64,000 nucleotides of DNA from Asaia bogorensis (lineage in GTDB: Bacteria; Pseudomonadota; Alphaproteobacteria; Reyranellales; Reyranellaceae), in contig CAMDCE010000013.1 of NCBI GenBank assembly GCA_945889625.1, forward strand, positions 36,327 to 100,326. Direction: 5' to 3'. Position numbers and translations under genes: made by a program. The notes under the pieces are model-generated. The model was not told the DNA's origin and did no database searches. It was given only the letters and a program-made list of their open reading frames with translations. Below, one piece after another: positions 45,373 to 54,942 of the stretch (positions are counted from its first letter, which is position 1; each line of letters starts with the position of its first letter).

Positions 45373-46500
45373 TTATCCCCGGGTTGGCGCTTTGAGCTCT
45401 TCGATCCGGACCTTTGCCAGGGCGGCGAAAGAACCTTCGGGATACTTCTCGAGATAGGCTCCGTACATCGCGGGATTGTCGCTCTCCTTGACCATGTCCC
45501 AGAAGGTAAGCTCGACCGGGTCGGGCTCGGGTGTCGCCGGCAGCGGCTCGGCCTTTGATTGCAGCAGCGCTTGACGCCGGGACTCGGCCAAGGCGGCGAA
45601 CGAACCCTCGGGATACTGCTCGAGGTAGGCATAGAATTCGGCGGGATCCTCGCTTTCCTTGATGGCGTCCCAGAAAGCGAGCTCCACCGCAACGAGGTCG
45701 GAATCCGGTGCGGCGGCGACGGCCGGGCCGGCCTGTTCGGCCAGCAACACGGTGCGGCGACCCTCGGCGAGGGCAGCGAACGTCCCGTCGGGATACTGCT
45801 CGAGATAGGCCGCGAACTCGGCCGGGTCCTTGCTCTCCTTGATCGCTTCCCAGAACGGCAGCTCGAAGGATGCCGGGGTGTCGGCGGACGACGGGGCGTG
45901 CGACGCCGTAGAGACCAGCCCGAGTGGTGGATCGGCGAATGCGGACTCGAGTGCGGCCTCGTCGGCGCTCCCAAGGCGAAAAGCGCGAATCGGCTGGGCG
46001 ATGTTCTTGACGCTTTGCTCGCCGAGATCCTCGAAGGAATACAGGCCCATCTTGCGGACATGATCGCGCACGCCGCGCGAAATGCAGATACCGCCAGGCA
46101 GCGCCAGGGCTTCGAGGCGGGCGGCGATATTGACGCCATCGCCGAAGATGTCGCCGTTCTTCACCATGACGTCACCGACGTTGATGCCGATGCGGAATTG
46201 CATGCGGTGTTCCGGTGCCTGGTCCTCGCCGGCGGCGGCGACGCCCTGCTGAATCTTCACGGCGCAATCGAGCGCGTCCACGACGCTGGCGAATTCCGCC
46301 AGGATGCTGTCGCCGGCGGTCCCGGTGATCCGGCCGTTGTGACTGGCGATCAAGGCATCGGCCACCAGCCGCAGGCGCGACAGCGTGGCCAGCGCTGCCA
46401 TCTCGTCCTGTTCCATGTGCCGGCTATAGCCCTCGATATCGGCAGCGAGGATGGCGACGAGCCGGCGTTCGAGGCGAGGGGCTTCCAGGGTGGGCTCCAC
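45373..46500 (-). CDS. class III adenylate/guanylate cyclase with three C-terminal repeats
   Basis: The 375-residue protein has an N-terminal cyclase homology domain (residues 10-175). Metal-binding Asp21 (AADIEGYS) and Asp64 (GTAGDSILAEF), and the transition-state pair Asn124 and Arg128 (GVNIAARLE), are intact, so activity is likely. Residues 213-366 hold three copies of a 37-residue unit (consensus FWxxxKESxDPAxFxAYLEQYPxGSFAALA) at about 57-60 residue spacing. There is no membrane segment or signal peptide. Such units occur in other rhizobial and related proteins, possibly as binding modules. Whether the product is cAMP or cGMP cannot be told. It stands alone with no obvious operon partner. 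Confidence 0.85.
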   Translation of the reverse strand: MEPTLEAPRLERRLVAILAADIEGYSRHMEQDEMAALATLSRLRLVADALIASHNGRITGTAGDSILAEFASVVDALDCAVKIQQGVAAAGEDQAPEHRMQFRIGINVGDVMVKNGDIFGDGVNIAARLEALALPGGICISRGVRDHVRKMGLYSFEDLGEQSVKNIAQPIRAFRLGSADEAALESAFADPPLGLVSTASHAPSSADTPASFELPFWEAIKESKDPAEFAAYLEQYPDGTFAALAEGRRTVLLAEQAGPAVAAAPDSDLVAVELAFWDAIKESEDPAEFYAYLEQYPEGSFAALAESRRQALLQSKAEPLPATPEPDPVELTFWDMVKESDNPAMYGAYLEKYPEGSFAALAKVRIEELKAPTRG

Positions 46501-46588
46501 GGTAATCTTTCGGCCAAGCGGCGGTTTGCCGAGAATCCTGGCACACGTCTGTCAACGCGCTGGCCGCGCCTTTGTTGCGGTCCAATAA

Positions 46589-47374
46589 CTAGCCGGGATG
46601 CCAGTTGGGCGGGCGCTTGCTGAGGAAGGCGTCAACGCCTTCGGCAAAGTCGTGCGTCCCGGCCAGTTCGGTGACGGCTTGGAGCTCGAAGTCCATGCCT
46701 TCCTCGAAGCCCATGCCGCCGCCCAGGGTGACGGTGCGCCGGATGGCCGCCAACGCGGCCGGCGACTTTTCCGCGAGCTCGTCGGCGTAGGCTTGCACGC
46801 GCGCCCGCAAGCCCTGCGGTTCGACCAGTTCGTCGACCAGGCCCCATTGCAGGGCCTCTTCGGCCGACACCATGCGCCCCTCGTAGAGATAGCGAATGGT
46901 GCGCGGCCTGCCGATCAGGCGGGCCAACGCCTGGGTGGTGGCGATCGGCGGGATGAAGCCGATGCGGATCTCCGGCTGGCCGAGTCTCGCGTCGGACGCT
47001 GCAAAGCGCAGGTCGCAATGCAACGTCAGCTCGAGGCCGCCGCCGACAGCCGTGCCGTGGATGGCGGCAAGCAGCGGCTTGGGCGAGGAGCGCATCAGGC
47101 GGGCGATCTTGTGGCACAGCGTCGCCCAGGCGCGGATGCCCTCCGGCCCGAGGCCCTTGAAGCCGTTGAGGTCGGCGCCGGCGCTGAAATAGCCGTCGAC
47201 GGTGCTCGCCAGCACCAGTACCCGCACCGCCGGATCGTCGAATGCGGCGGTGATGCAGCCATGGGTCTCCTCGACCATCTGCCGCGTAAAGGCATTGACC
47301 GGCGGGCGGTTGAACTCCAGCCAACCGACGTGGCGGATCGTCGAAAAACGGATGAACGAATAATTCGGCGTCAT
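46589..47374 (-). CDS. enoyl-CoA hydratase/isomerase family (crotonase) protein
   Basis: The 261-residue crotonase has the oxyanion-hole region FSAGADLNGF and the motif IHGTAVGGGLELTLHCDLRF. Both catalytic Glu positions are present (GGGLEL and LGQPEIRIGF). It probably hydrates or isomerises an enoyl-CoA ester. The ATG at 47374 is chosen because of the AAGGGA ribosome site; an in-frame TTG at 47395 is less likely. It lies 30 bp downstream of the amidohydrolase gene on the same strand. The substrate is unknown. Confidence 0.87.
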   Translation of the reverse strand: MTPNYSFIRFSTIRHVGWLEFNRPPVNAFTRQMVEETHGCITAAFDDPAVRVLVLASTVDGYFSAGADLNGFKGLGPEGIRAWATLCHKIARLMRSSPKPLLAAIHGTAVGGGLELTLHCDLRFAASDARLGQPEIRIGFIPPIATTQALARLIGRPRTIRYLYEGRMVSAEEALQWGLVDELVEPQGLRARVQAYADELAEKSPAALAAIRRTVTLGGGMGFEEGMDFELQAVTELAGTHDFAEGVDAFLSKRPPNWHPG

Positions 47375-47404
47375 CGGGCGAGTCCCTTGCGACAATCGAA
47401 GAGA

Positions 47405-48280
47405 TTACGGGAAACCGTAAATCCGATGCGGCGTGTCGACGAGGATTTTTCGGCGCGTCGCGTCGTCGGGCACCCAATCGGCCAGCCACCGCAGCGTCTT
47501 GGGATAGGTCGTCCGGCGGTCGAGGTCGGTGCTGGTGTGCGGCCAGTCGCTGGCCCAGACGAGACGGTCGGCGCCGAACGCGGCGAGGAGCAGTGGCGCT
47601 GCTTCGCGGGCGCCTTCCAGGCCGACGCGGTAGGCGCCGCACAGCTTGACGTAGACGCGGCCGGTCTTTGCCGACTCCAGCAGGGCCTTGAATCCCGGAT
47701 CGCGCACCGGCCCCAGCTTGGGATCGAACATGCCGAAGTGCGGCACGATCACCTTGACGCCCGACTCGAGCAGCACGGGCAGAATCTCGGGCAGCCGCCT
47801 GCACTCGACATAGAGATCGAGCAGCCAATCGCGCCGTTTGGCCTCGGCGAACGTCTCCTTGTAGTCGGCCCAGTTTGGCGTCGGCAGGCCTAAGATCGGA
47901 AAGCGAAGTCCGCGCACGCCGAGCCGGGCCATCTCGTCCCACTCGGCCGCGCTGGTTCGGGGCGCGATCCACGGCACGCCGCGGAATCGCTCGGGCTGCG
48001 CCTTGAGCGCACCCAGGAGGTAGCTGTTGTCGAAGCCGAGAAAGCTCGGCTGCTCGATGACGATACGGCCGATGCCATTGCCATCGGCGATCGCCAGGAG
48101 CTCCTGGTACGAGGCGTCGTAGTCGGGCACGTAGCGCGCGTTGGCGGTGTGCGGCAGCCCGCGCACGAAGACATGGGTGTGGCTATCGACGCGCGCCGGC
48201 TCCGCCGCCTGCAGCTTGCCGGCGATGGCCGACCCGGCCAGCGCCGCTGCAGTGGCGTTGAGCGCGCGGCGTGAAATCAC
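47405..48280 (-). CDS. amidohydrolase-family TIM-barrel hydrolase
   Basis: The 291-residue protein begins with a twin-Arg-like, Ala-rich leader ([21 protein letters not shown]). The metal motif DSHTHVF follows, then the core [10 protein letters not shown] and [11 protein letters not shown], which are amidohydrolase-2 (2-pyrone-4,6-dicarboxylate lactonase-like) signatures. The leader may direct export by Tat, which is unusual for this family, or may be a false signal. The start overlaps the hisH stop (ATGA). A catabolic role with the neighbouring crotonase is possible but not proven. Confidence 0.82.
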   Translation of the reverse strand: MISRRALNATAAALAGSAIAGKLQAAEPARVDSHTHVFVRGLPHTANARYVPDYDASYQELLAIADGNGIGRIVIEQPSFLGFDNSYLLGALKAQPERFRGVPWIAPRTSAAEWDEMARLGVRGLRFPILGLPTPNWADYKETFAEAKRRDWLLDLYVECRRLPEILPVLLESGVKVIVPHFGMFDPKLGPVRDPGFKALLESAKTGRVYVKLCGAYRVGLEGAREAAPLLLAAFGADRLVWASDWPHTSTDLDRRTTYPKTLRWLADWVPDDATRRKILVDTPHRIYGFP

Positions 48281-48918
48281 GGCTTCCAGCGCAGGAAATT
48301 GCCGATCAACCTGAGGCCCGTCGCCTGGCTTTTCTCCGGGTGGAATTGCGTGCCTGCGAGATTGTCGCGACCGACCACGGCGGTGATGGGGCCGCCATAG
48401 TCGGTGGTGGCAAGCAGCGTCTCGGGCCGGGTGGTCTTGAGCTGGAAGGAATGCACGAAATAGGCGTGATCGTGCGCCCTGAGCCCCTGCAGCAGCGGGT
48501 GCGGCTTCAGCTCCAGAAGCTCGTTCCAGCCCATGTGCGGGATCTTGAGGTGCCCGGCGCCGGGTTCGATGCGCACGACGTCGCCCTTGATCCAGTCGAG
48601 CCCGGCATGGATGCCGTATTCGACGCCGCGCGTGGCCATGAGTTGCATGCCGACGCAGATACCGAGGAACGGCTTGCCGCGCTCGATCACTTCGCGCTGC
48701 AGGGTGTCGACCATGCCGGGCACGCCGTAGAGGCCGGCACGGCAGTCGGCGAAGGCGCCGACGCCCGGCAGCACGATGCGGTCGGCGGCGGCGACCTCGC
48801 CAGGGTTCGCCGTCACCAGCACGCGCTCGTCCGTACCGGTCTCGCGCGCGGCGCGCTCGAAGGCTTTGGCCGCGGACCGGAGATTGCCCGAGCCGTAGTC
48901 GACGATTGCCACAGTCAT
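48277..48918 (-). CDS. hisH: imidazole glycerol phosphate synthase glutaminase subunit HisH
   Basis: The 213-residue class I glutaminase has the nucleophile Cys88 in [10 protein letters not shown], and His193/Glu195 in FHPEKSQ. The start [21 protein letters not shown] is typical of HisH. With HisF it makes imidazole glycerol phosphate and AICAR in histidine synthesis. It lies 24 bp after hisB. hisF and hisA do not follow; an amidohydrolase gene overlaps its end. Confidence 0.95.
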   Translation of the reverse strand: MTVAIVDYGSGNLRSAAKAFERAARETGTDERVLVTANPGEVAAADRIVLPGVGAFADCRAGLYGVPGMVDTLQREVIERGKPFLGICVGMQLMATRGVEYGIHAGLDWIKGDVVRIEPGAGHLKIPHMGWNELLELKPHPLLQGLRAHDHAYFVHSFQLKTTRPETLLATTDYGGPITAVVGRDNLAGTQFHPEKSQATGLRLIGNFLRWKP

Positions 48919-48942
48919 TGGGCGACGGTCATCCCTGGGCCG

Positions 48943-49614
48943 TCAGAGGACGCCCTTGGTGCTGGGCACTGAGGTGAGCTGGCGGGGGTCGAGCTCGATG
49001 GCCACGCGCAACGCGCGCGCCAGGCCCTTGAAGCAGCTCTCGACGATATGATGGTTGTTGTCACCGTAGTGGTTCCACACGTGCAAGGTCAGGCCGCCGA
49101 GCTGGGCGAAGGCCTGGAACCACTCCTTGAACAGCTCGGTGTCCATGGTGCCGAGCTTGGGCTTGGAGAACACGACCTTCCAGATCAGGTACGGCCGGTT
49201 GGAGGCATCGAGCATCACCTCGGTCAGCGTCTCGTCCATCGGAATCTGCGCGCTGCCGTAGCGGCGGATGCCGGCGCGGCTGCCCAGCGCCTTCATCAGG
49301 CACTCGCCGAGCACAAGGCCGCTATCCTCGGTGGTGTGGTGATAGTCGATGTGCAGGTCGCCCTCGGCACGCAAGGTGATGTCGATCAGGCTGTGGCGGC
49401 TGAGCTGCTCGAGCATGTGATCGAGGAAGCCGATGCCGGTCTTGACGTCGTACTTGCCGGTGCCGTCGAGGTTGATGGCGGCGGCAATCCGCGTCTCCTT
49501 GGTCTGGCGCGCGACAAACGCCCGCCGCCCGCCCGTGCCGGGTGTGGTGAGGGCAGGCGCTGCGGCCTTTGGAATGGCTTTTTTGGCGGTCTTTTTGCTG
49601 GCCGGGCGGGCCAT
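48943..49614 (-). CDS. hisB: imidazoleglycerol-phosphate dehydratase HisB
   Basis: The 223-residue protein has the paired metal motifs [12 protein letters not shown] and [11 protein letters not shown], then [10 protein letters not shown] near the C-terminus; all IGPD active-site His residues are present. It dehydrates imidazoleglycerol phosphate in histidine synthesis. It is monofunctional, without a phosphatase domain. The first 30 residues are an unusual Lys/Ala/Pro-rich tail ([18 protein letters not shown]) not needed for the fold. hisH follows. Confidence 0.95.
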   Translation of the reverse strand: MARPASKKTAKKAIPKAAAPALTTPGTGGRRAFVARQTKETRIAAAINLDGTGKYDVKTGIGFLDHMLEQLSRHSLIDITLRAEGDLHIDYHHTTEDSGLVLGECLMKALGSRAGIRRYGSAQIPMDETLTEVMLDASNRPYLIWKVVFSKPKLGTMDTELFKEWFQAFAQLGGLTLHVWNHYGDNNHHIVESCFKGLARALRVAIELDPRQLTSVPSTKGVL

Positions 49615-49627
49615 AATAAGAAGTCCT

Positions 49628-50554
49628 CTAAGGTGTGCCCCGTTCTACAGGAACGCGGGGGCCACGGTCGAGCGCCACGCGCGTGAGAATGACGCCCAGA
49701 AGCACGATCAGGCCGCCCAGCACGCGCGCCAGGGTCAAGGGATCGTCGAAAAACGCCGCCGACAGGCCCACGCCCGCCACCGGGATCAGATACATGTAGA
49801 CCATGACCTGACTGACCCCCAGCCGGTCCAGCCCCATGGTCAGGCCGAGATAGGCGATACCCACCGGGAAGATGCCCGTATAGAGCCAGTAGGCGGTGAG
49901 GCGGCCGTCAAGGCGGCCGAATTCCGACAGTGAGTCGAAGATCAGCGATATCGGCAACAACAGCAGCGCGCCGATCAGCGTGGTCCAGGCCATAACGCGC
50001 AAGGCGCCCAAGCGTGCATTGTAGGGCGCGCAGCGTTCGACATAGATCGCCCATGACAACGCCGCCGCCATCCATAGCAAGGCGCCGTCGACGCTTGCGG
50101 CAGCGAGGGTGATCTCGCTCAGGCTGTTGTTGACCACGACGACCACGCCGGCGAAGGCGATCACGATGCCGAGCCAGCCCAGCGCCGGCAGCCGCCGGCC
50201 GGCGAGCCAGGCGAGGATCGCCGAGAACGCCGTGGTCGTGGTCATGACAATCGAGCCGAGGCTGGGCGCGCTCCTGGCCATGGCGAGGCCCCAGCAGGCC
50301 TGGAAGAGCGTGACGCCGATCAACGCCAGGCCCAGCAGCGGCAGCCAGTCGCGGCGCGGCACGGCCATCGGTCGGCGCGCCAGGGCCATCGCCGCCACCA
50401 GGACGGCGCCGGCCACGATGTAGCGCGAGGCGCTGTAGAGCAGCGGGCTCAGCTCCGCCAGCACCTCCTTGGCGAAGGGATAGCTCGATCCCATCAGCAT
50501 GGTGGCGCCGACGGTCAGCAGGTCGCCCGTCCAGCGACGGGCGCGCGGTATCAT
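49628..50554 (-). CDS. EamA/DMT-family transporter
   Basis: The 308-residue protein has ten predicted helices in two EamA units. The first shows [19 protein letters not shown] and [20 protein letters not shown], the second [20 protein letters not shown]. It is likely a small-molecule exporter of the drug/metabolite transporter superfamily. The ATG at 50554 starts 8 bp after the acyl-CoA dehydrogenase stop. The frame is open further upstream only as an overlap with that gene. The substrate is unknown. Confidence 0.88.
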   Translation of the reverse strand: MIPRARRWTGDLLTVGATMLMGSSYPFAKEVLAELSPLLYSASRYIVAGAVLVAAMALARRPMAVPRRDWLPLLGLALIGVTLFQACWGLAMARSAPSLGSIVMTTTTAFSAILAWLAGRRLPALGWLGIVIAFAGVVVVVNNSLSEITLAAASVDGALLWMAAALSWAIYVERCAPYNARLGALRVMAWTTLIGALLLLPISLIFDSLSEFGRLDGRLTAYWLYTGIFPVGIAYLGLTMGLDRLGVSQVMVYMYLIPVAGVGLSAAFFDDPLTLARVLGGLIVLLGVILTRVALDRGPRVPVERGTP

Positions 50555-50561
50555 TGCCTGT

Positions 50562-51836
50562 TCATTGCTTGGGTGGCGCCGTCGAGGCCTTCTGCACGCC
50601 CCAGAAGCCGAACAGCGCGCCGGCGACGCGGCGGATCTGGATCTCCTCCGAGCCTTCGGTGATGCGATAGCGCCGGTGATGGCGGTAGATGTGCTCGAAC
50701 GGCGTGTGGCGCGAATAGCCGATGCCGCCATGGACCTGCATGGCGCGGTCGGCGGCGTCGCACACCAGCCGGTTGGCGCGGTAGTTCGACATCGCCACCC
50801 ACTCGCTCACGCTCATGTGGTGCTCGCGGTCGAGATGCCAGGCGGTCTTGCGGACGAGGCCACGCGTCATCTCGGCTTCGGTATGCAGCTCGGCGAGGGG
50901 AAACTGGATCGCCTGGTTGGTCGCCAGCGCCTTGCCGAAGACCTTGCGGCTCTTGGCATAGGCGACCGACATGTCGATGCAGTATTGCGCGGCGCCCAGG
51001 CTGGAGGCGGCCTGGCGGATGCGGTTCTCGTGCACGAAGGTCTGCGCCACGTCGAGTCCACGGCCTTCCTCGCCCAGCATGGTCGAGTCCGGGACCTTGA
51101 CGTTGGTCAGCGAGACCTCGGCATGGTCGGAGGGCATGTTGAAGGTCCACCACATGTGCTCGATCTTGAAGCCGGGCGACTTCACCGGCGTGAGGAAAGC
51201 CGAGATGCCGCGCGGCTCGCCGACCTTGCCCGAGGTGCGGGCGAATACGAGATCGACCGTGGCGGTATGCATGCCGGTGTTGAACCGTTTCATGCCGTTG
51301 ATGATCCAATCGCCGCCCTGCCTGGTGGCGGTCGTCTCCATGAAGGTGGCGTCCGAGCCGTGCAGCGGCTCGGTCAGGCCGAAGCCGATGCGCTCCGTGC
51401 CCTTGAACATGCCTTCAATGTAGCGGTCCTTCTGCTCCTTCGTGCCGAAGCGGTGCAGCAGCAGCGCCACCGGGAAATTGCCGACGATCGAGCTCTCGTT
51501 CTGCAGGTCGTTGTGCAGGCCCAGCCCCTTGTGGGCGAGATGCTCGCGGATGATCGCCATGGCGAGGTTGGAGCCTTCCTTGCCGCCCAGTTCCCTGGGT
51601 AGGCCGAAGCGCAGATGGCCGGCCTTGTCGGCGCGCCGTTTCATCTCGGCCAGCAGCTCTTCCCATTCGTGGCGCGGCTGGCCGTCGTTGTCCCAGTCGG
51701 TGCGGGCATGCTCGCGGCGATGGTCAAAGAAGCGGATATTGTCGTTCTCGCGCTCGAGCGGCCGGATCTCGCGTTCGATAAACTGGTCGAGCTCGTTCAG
51801 GTACGCCGCGATCTCCGCGGGAATATCGAAATCCAT
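50562..51836 (-). CDS. acyl-CoA dehydrogenase family protein
   Basis: The 424-residue flavoenzyme shows GFGLTEPLHGSDATFMETTA, the FAD-binding HENRIRQAASSLGAAQYC, and the C-terminal MQVHGGIGYSRHTPFEHIY followed by ITEGSEEIQIRRVAG. It is probably a soluble acyl-CoA dehydrogenase acting on branched or medium-chain substrates. The layout with a long N-terminal domain (residues 1-130) is ordinary. It is upstream of the EamA gene; a fatty-acid or amino-acid breakdown role fits but is not determined. Confidence 0.9.
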   Translation of the reverse strand: MDFDIPAEIAAYLNELDQFIEREIRPLERENDNIRFFDHRREHARTDWDNDGQPRHEWEELLAEMKRRADKAGHLRFGLPRELGGKEGSNLAMAIIREHLAHKGLGLHNDLQNESSIVGNFPVALLLHRFGTKEQKDRYIEGMFKGTERIGFGLTEPLHGSDATFMETTATRQGGDWIINGMKRFNTGMHTATVDLVFARTSGKVGEPRGISAFLTPVKSPGFKIEHMWWTFNMPSDHAEVSLTNVKVPDSTMLGEEGRGLDVAQTFVHENRIRQAASSLGAAQYCIDMSVAYAKSRKVFGKALATNQAIQFPLAELHTEAEMTRGLVRKTAWHLDREHHMSVSEWVAMSNYRANRLVCDAADRAMQVHGGIGYSRHTPFEHIYRHHRRYRITEGSEEIQIRRVAGALFGFWGVQKASTAPPKQ

Positions 51837-51875
51837 GGATCGCTTCCTCCGGAGACTCTTCGGTCGCCGGGCATC

Positions 51876-53129
51876 TTAGGCGGCGGGCAGGTCGATGCGA
51901 AAGCGGCTGCCGCCATTCTCTGCCGCCAGGCAGACAGCAGTACCCTCGTGGCCGATCGCGATCTGGCGGACCAGCGCCAATCCCAGGCCGAAGCCGCGTC
52001 CGCTCTCGGCGGCGCCAGGCAGACGATAGAACGGCTCGAAGATGCGCTCGCGTTCGGTCGGGATCACGCCGGGACCGTGGTCGCTCACTTCGAGAATGGC
52101 GCGGCTATTCTCGGGCCGCACCGAAATTTCGATCGGGCCGATGCCGGCATAGCGCCGGGCATTCTCCAGGAGATTGCGCACCAGGCGGCGCAGCAAGGCA
52201 GTGTCGCCCTGCACCGTGACCGGCTGGCCGGAGGCTTCGAGGCCGTAGTGCGCGGCCTCCTCGGCGGCGACGGCCAGGAGATCGACCGACTCGCGGCGCT
52301 CGACGATCGGCAGCGCCTCGAGGCGGCTGTTGAGCAGGACCTCATCGATCAGCTGATCGAGTTCGGCGATGTCGCGCTTGAGGGACTCGCGCACCTTGGG
52401 ATCGGCCGACTTGCCCAAGAGCTCGGCCGACAAAGCGAGCCGGGCGAGCGGCGTGCGCAGCTCGTGGCTGCAGTTGGCGAGCAGCAGGCGGTGTGCCGTC
52501 ACCAGCTCCTCGATGCGCGCCGCCGAGCGGTTGAAGCTTTCGGCGAGGGCTGCCACCTCGTCGCGACCCTCGACCCTCACGCGCGCGCCGAGATTGCCGC
52601 CGCCCAACTGCTCGACACCGGTTTTCAGCCGTTCCAGCCGGCGGCCGAGGCGGCGCACAACGGGGTAGGCGCCGACCGCGATGCCGACGGCGATCACGGC
52701 CAGGAAGGCCACGATCCAGACGGTCGGATTGGAGCGCTCGCGCACCTGGCGGGCCACCAGCCAGCGCCCGTCGGGCAGCTGCAGAGTGAAGCTCGGCCCA
52801 CCCGGTCCGCGCCGCCAGCCGATCCGCGTGCGTGCCGGGTCGAAGCGTGGCGGCGTCCGGCCGACCATGGCGATCAGGCTGCCGTCGGGGCGATAAAGCG
52901 CCAGATCGAAGCGCAGCTTGCGGTGCAGCGCCTCGAGCGCCTTCTGATTTTCGGCCTGCTGGGAGTCCACATCAGGCAACAGCGCGCCGGTGAGTTCGGC
53001 AGCGACGTCGAGATATTGCGGCGTGCGGGCTTCGTCCTCGGCAAGCTTCCACAGCAGCCCCGCGGCGCCCACGAACACCACCAGCACCAGCAGGATGGTG
53101 ACATAGAATTGCAGGTAGAGGCGCTGCAT
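51876..53129 (-). CDS. sensor histidine kinase (RstB/CpxA-like)
   Basis: The 417-residue kinase has an N-terminal helix, a periplasmic sensor of about 110 residues, a second helix (VWIVAFLAVIAVGIAVGAY), a HAMP segment, and HisKA with NCSHELRTPLARL. HATPase_c motifs are NLLENARRYA, DHGPGVIP and GRGFGLGLALVRQ. It lies 3 bp after the response regulator. With the Spy-like gene this resembles an envelope-stress system. The signal is unknown. Confidence 0.9.
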   Translation of the reverse strand: MQRLYLQFYVTILLVLVVFVGAAGLLWKLAEDEARTPQYLDVAAELTGALLPDVDSQQAENQKALEALHRKLRFDLALYRPDGSLIAMVGRTPPRFDPARTRIGWRRGPGGPSFTLQLPDGRWLVARQVRERSNPTVWIVAFLAVIAVGIAVGAYPVVRRLGRRLERLKTGVEQLGGGNLGARVRVEGRDEVAALAESFNRSAARIEELVTAHRLLLANCSHELRTPLARLALSAELLGKSADPKVRESLKRDIAELDQLIDEVLLNSRLEALPIVERRESVDLLAVAAEEAAHYGLEASGQPVTVQGDTALLRRLVRNLLENARRYAGIGPIEISVRPENSRAILEVSDHGPGVIPTERERIFEPFYRLPGAAESGRGFGLGLALVRQIAIGHEGTAVCLAAENGGSRFRIDLPAA

Positions 53130-53132
53130 GCT

Positions 53133-53858
53133 TCACCGATCCTGGTCGCGGGCGAAGACGTAGCCCGCGCCGCGCACTGTCAGGATGCGGCGCGGCGTCT
53201 TGGGGTCATCCTCGATGGCGGCGCGAATGCGCGAGACGTGCACATCGACCGAGCGGTCGAAGGCTTCGAGCTTCTCGCCTTTCAGGAGGTCCATCAACGC
53301 GTCGCGCGACAGCACGCGGCCGGCGCGCTCGGCCAGCACCAGCAGGATGGCGAATTGGTGCGAGGTGATGGTGCGCTCCTCGCCGTCCAGCCGCACCACC
53401 CGCGCGCCCTTGTCGATCTCCAGCCGGCCGAAGCGCAGGATCTCGGTCTTGGGCGCACCGCCCTTGCGGCGCAGGATGGCGCGCAGGCGAGCCTGCAGCT
53501 CGCGCGGTTCAAAGGGCTTGGCGAGATAGTCATCAGCGCCGATTTCGAGTCCGACCACGCGATCCATGGGCTCTCCTCGCGCCGTGAGCATCAGGATCGG
53601 CACGTCGCTCAAGCCGCGTAGGCGGCGGCAGAGATCGAGCCCGTCGGCGTCGGGCAACATGAGATCGAGGATCACCGCGTCGAAGCTCTCGCGCTTCAAG
53701 ATCGCCTCACCCTCGCGGGCGGTGCCGGCAAGCGTCAAACGAAAGCCCGCCCCGCCAAGATAGTCGGAGACCATCCCGGCGAGGCGGCTATCGTCATCGA
53801 TCATCAGGATGCGCTCGGCCATTTGCCCAGTATCAGGCCGGCGCGCCCCCGATGTCAT
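53133..53858 (-). CDS. OmpR-family response regulator
   Basis: The 241-residue regulator has a receiver domain with the acceptor Asp in AVILDLMLPDADGLDL and Lys in AKPFEPRELQ. The winged-helix domain ends RRILTVRGAGYVFARDQ. The start at 53858 overlaps the Spy-like stop as ATGA; a second Met at 53822 begins MAERILMIDDD and would be nearer the usual length. The cognate kinase follows. Confidence 0.9.
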   Translation of the reverse strand: MTSGARRPDTGQMAERILMIDDDSRLAGMVSDYLGGAGFRLTLAGTAREGEAILKRESFDAVILDLMLPDADGLDLCRRLRGLSDVPILMLTARGEPMDRVVGLEIGADDYLAKPFEPRELQARLRAILRRKGGAPKTEILRFGRLEIDKGARVVRLDGEERTITSHQFAILLVLAERAGRVLSRDALMDLLKGEKLEAFDRSVDVHVSRIRAAIEDDPKTPRRILTVRGAGYVFARDQDR

Positions 53859-54322
53859 CCGTGGCGCTTGCCGTGGCGCCGCGCGCTCCAGTTCTTGAAG
53901 AAGGCCTGGCGCTGCTCGACGCTGAGCACATTACCGGCATCCGTCAGCGCCTTGGTGAAGCGCTTGGAGCTCTCGTCGGACACCTTCATCTGCTCGACGC
54001 GGATCGCTTCGATCTTGGCCGGGTCGATGGTCGCAGCCGTCATCGCCTCCTGCATCGCCTTGCGGTTCTCGACCCGCTTGGCGTGCAGCGGCTTCATGTC
54101 CTTGAAGCTCGCGCCCAGGATGTCGGCGACTTTCTTCTTCTGGTCGGCTGTGGCGTCGGTGCCGTTCAGTGCCTTGTCCACGCGCTTCTCGATGCGCTGC
54201 TGGAACTTGGCCGGGTCGAAGTTCGCGCCGTCGGTTCGGGCAAAGGCCGCACCGCCCGCCGTCGCCGCGATGCTGCCCGCGAGCAGGGCGGCTAGCATTG
54301 TCTTGATGTTGAGGGTTGCCAT
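53855..54322 (-). CDS. Spy/CpxP-like periplasmic LTXXQ protein
   Basis: The 155-residue precursor has a signal peptide ending GGAAFARTDG. The helical mature part has one motif close to LTxxQ, with NVLSVEQRQAFFKNW near the C-terminus, typical of Spy/CpxP chaperones or metal-stress sensors. The ATG at 54322 follows GGAGACTGAA, so the upstream in-frame Met at 54334 is rejected. It heads an operon with the response regulator and kinase, the layout of cpxP-cpxR-cpxA-like stress modules. Confidence 0.8.
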   Translation of the reverse strand: MATLNIKTMLAALLAGSIAATAGGAAFARTDGANFDPAKFQQRIEKRVDKALNGTDATADQKKKVADILGASFKDMKPLHAKRVENRKAMQEAMTAATIDPAKIEAIRVEQMKVSDESSKRFTKALTDAGNVLSVEQRQAFFKNWSARRHGKRHG

Positions 54323-54417
54323 TTCAGTCTCCATCGGTTTGGGGTCACGTTCCCCGTGATGGTGATATGGAGCGTTGCGGTTTCGCGTTCCTCTCCGTCG
54401 TGTAAAGTTGTGTAAAG

Positions 54418-54942
54418 ATGACGACCCTCCAGACCGCGCGATTGATGCTCCGGCCGCTGGTGCCGGCCGATGCCGGGCCTTATGCCGCGATGCGCTACCA
54501 TCCCGAAGTGGCGAAATGGCTGCTTCAGGCGAGCGGCGATCCGGTCGAGGCGGCGCGCGCTTCGATCGAACGCTTTGCGATTTCGTGGCGCGAGCGCCGT
54601 TACGCGCCGTGGGGCCTGTTCCGCGACGGCCGCCTGATCGGTCATGGCGGGCTCAACTTCGTGCCGGAGTTCGGTGAGACCGAGGTCCTGTGGGCGCTGC
54701 ACCCCGACGCCTGGGGCCACGGCTATGCCACCGAGATGGCGCGGGCGGCGCTCACCTACGGCTTCGGGACGTTGGAGCTAAGGCTGATATTCGCCATGAC
54801 CAAGCCAGACAATCATGCCTCGCAGGCAGTGATGAAGCGGCTCGGTCTGGTTTATCGACGTGACGTCGTCTATCGCGGCATGGATGCGTTGTGGCTCGAC
54901 ACCGATCGGACGGAATGGAGCAAGAACTCCTTGTCGTTCTGA
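54418..54942 (+). CDS. GNAT-family acetyltransferase (RimJ/RimL type)
   Basis: The 174-residue protein shows TARLMLRPLVPADAGPYAAM at the start and GLFRDGRLIGHGGLNFVPEF, then LHPDAWGHGYATEMARAALT and TKPDNHASQAVMKRLGLVYR. These are the GNAT fold with the acetyl-CoA loop. It may acetylate a protein N-terminus, an amine or an antibiotic; unknown. Its last residues (NSLSF and the stop) fall inside a dispersed repeat at 54932, so the C-terminus may have been altered by that insertion. It is divergent from the Spy-like gene. Confidence 0.85.
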   Translation: MTTLQTARLMLRPLVPADAGPYAAMRYHPEVAKWLLQASGDPVEAARASIERFAISWRERRYAPWGLFRDGRLIGHGGLNFVPEFGETEVLWALHPDAWGHGYATEMARAALTYGFGTLELRLIFAMTKPDNHASQAVMKRLGLVYRRDVVYRGMDALWLDTDRTEWSKNSLSF

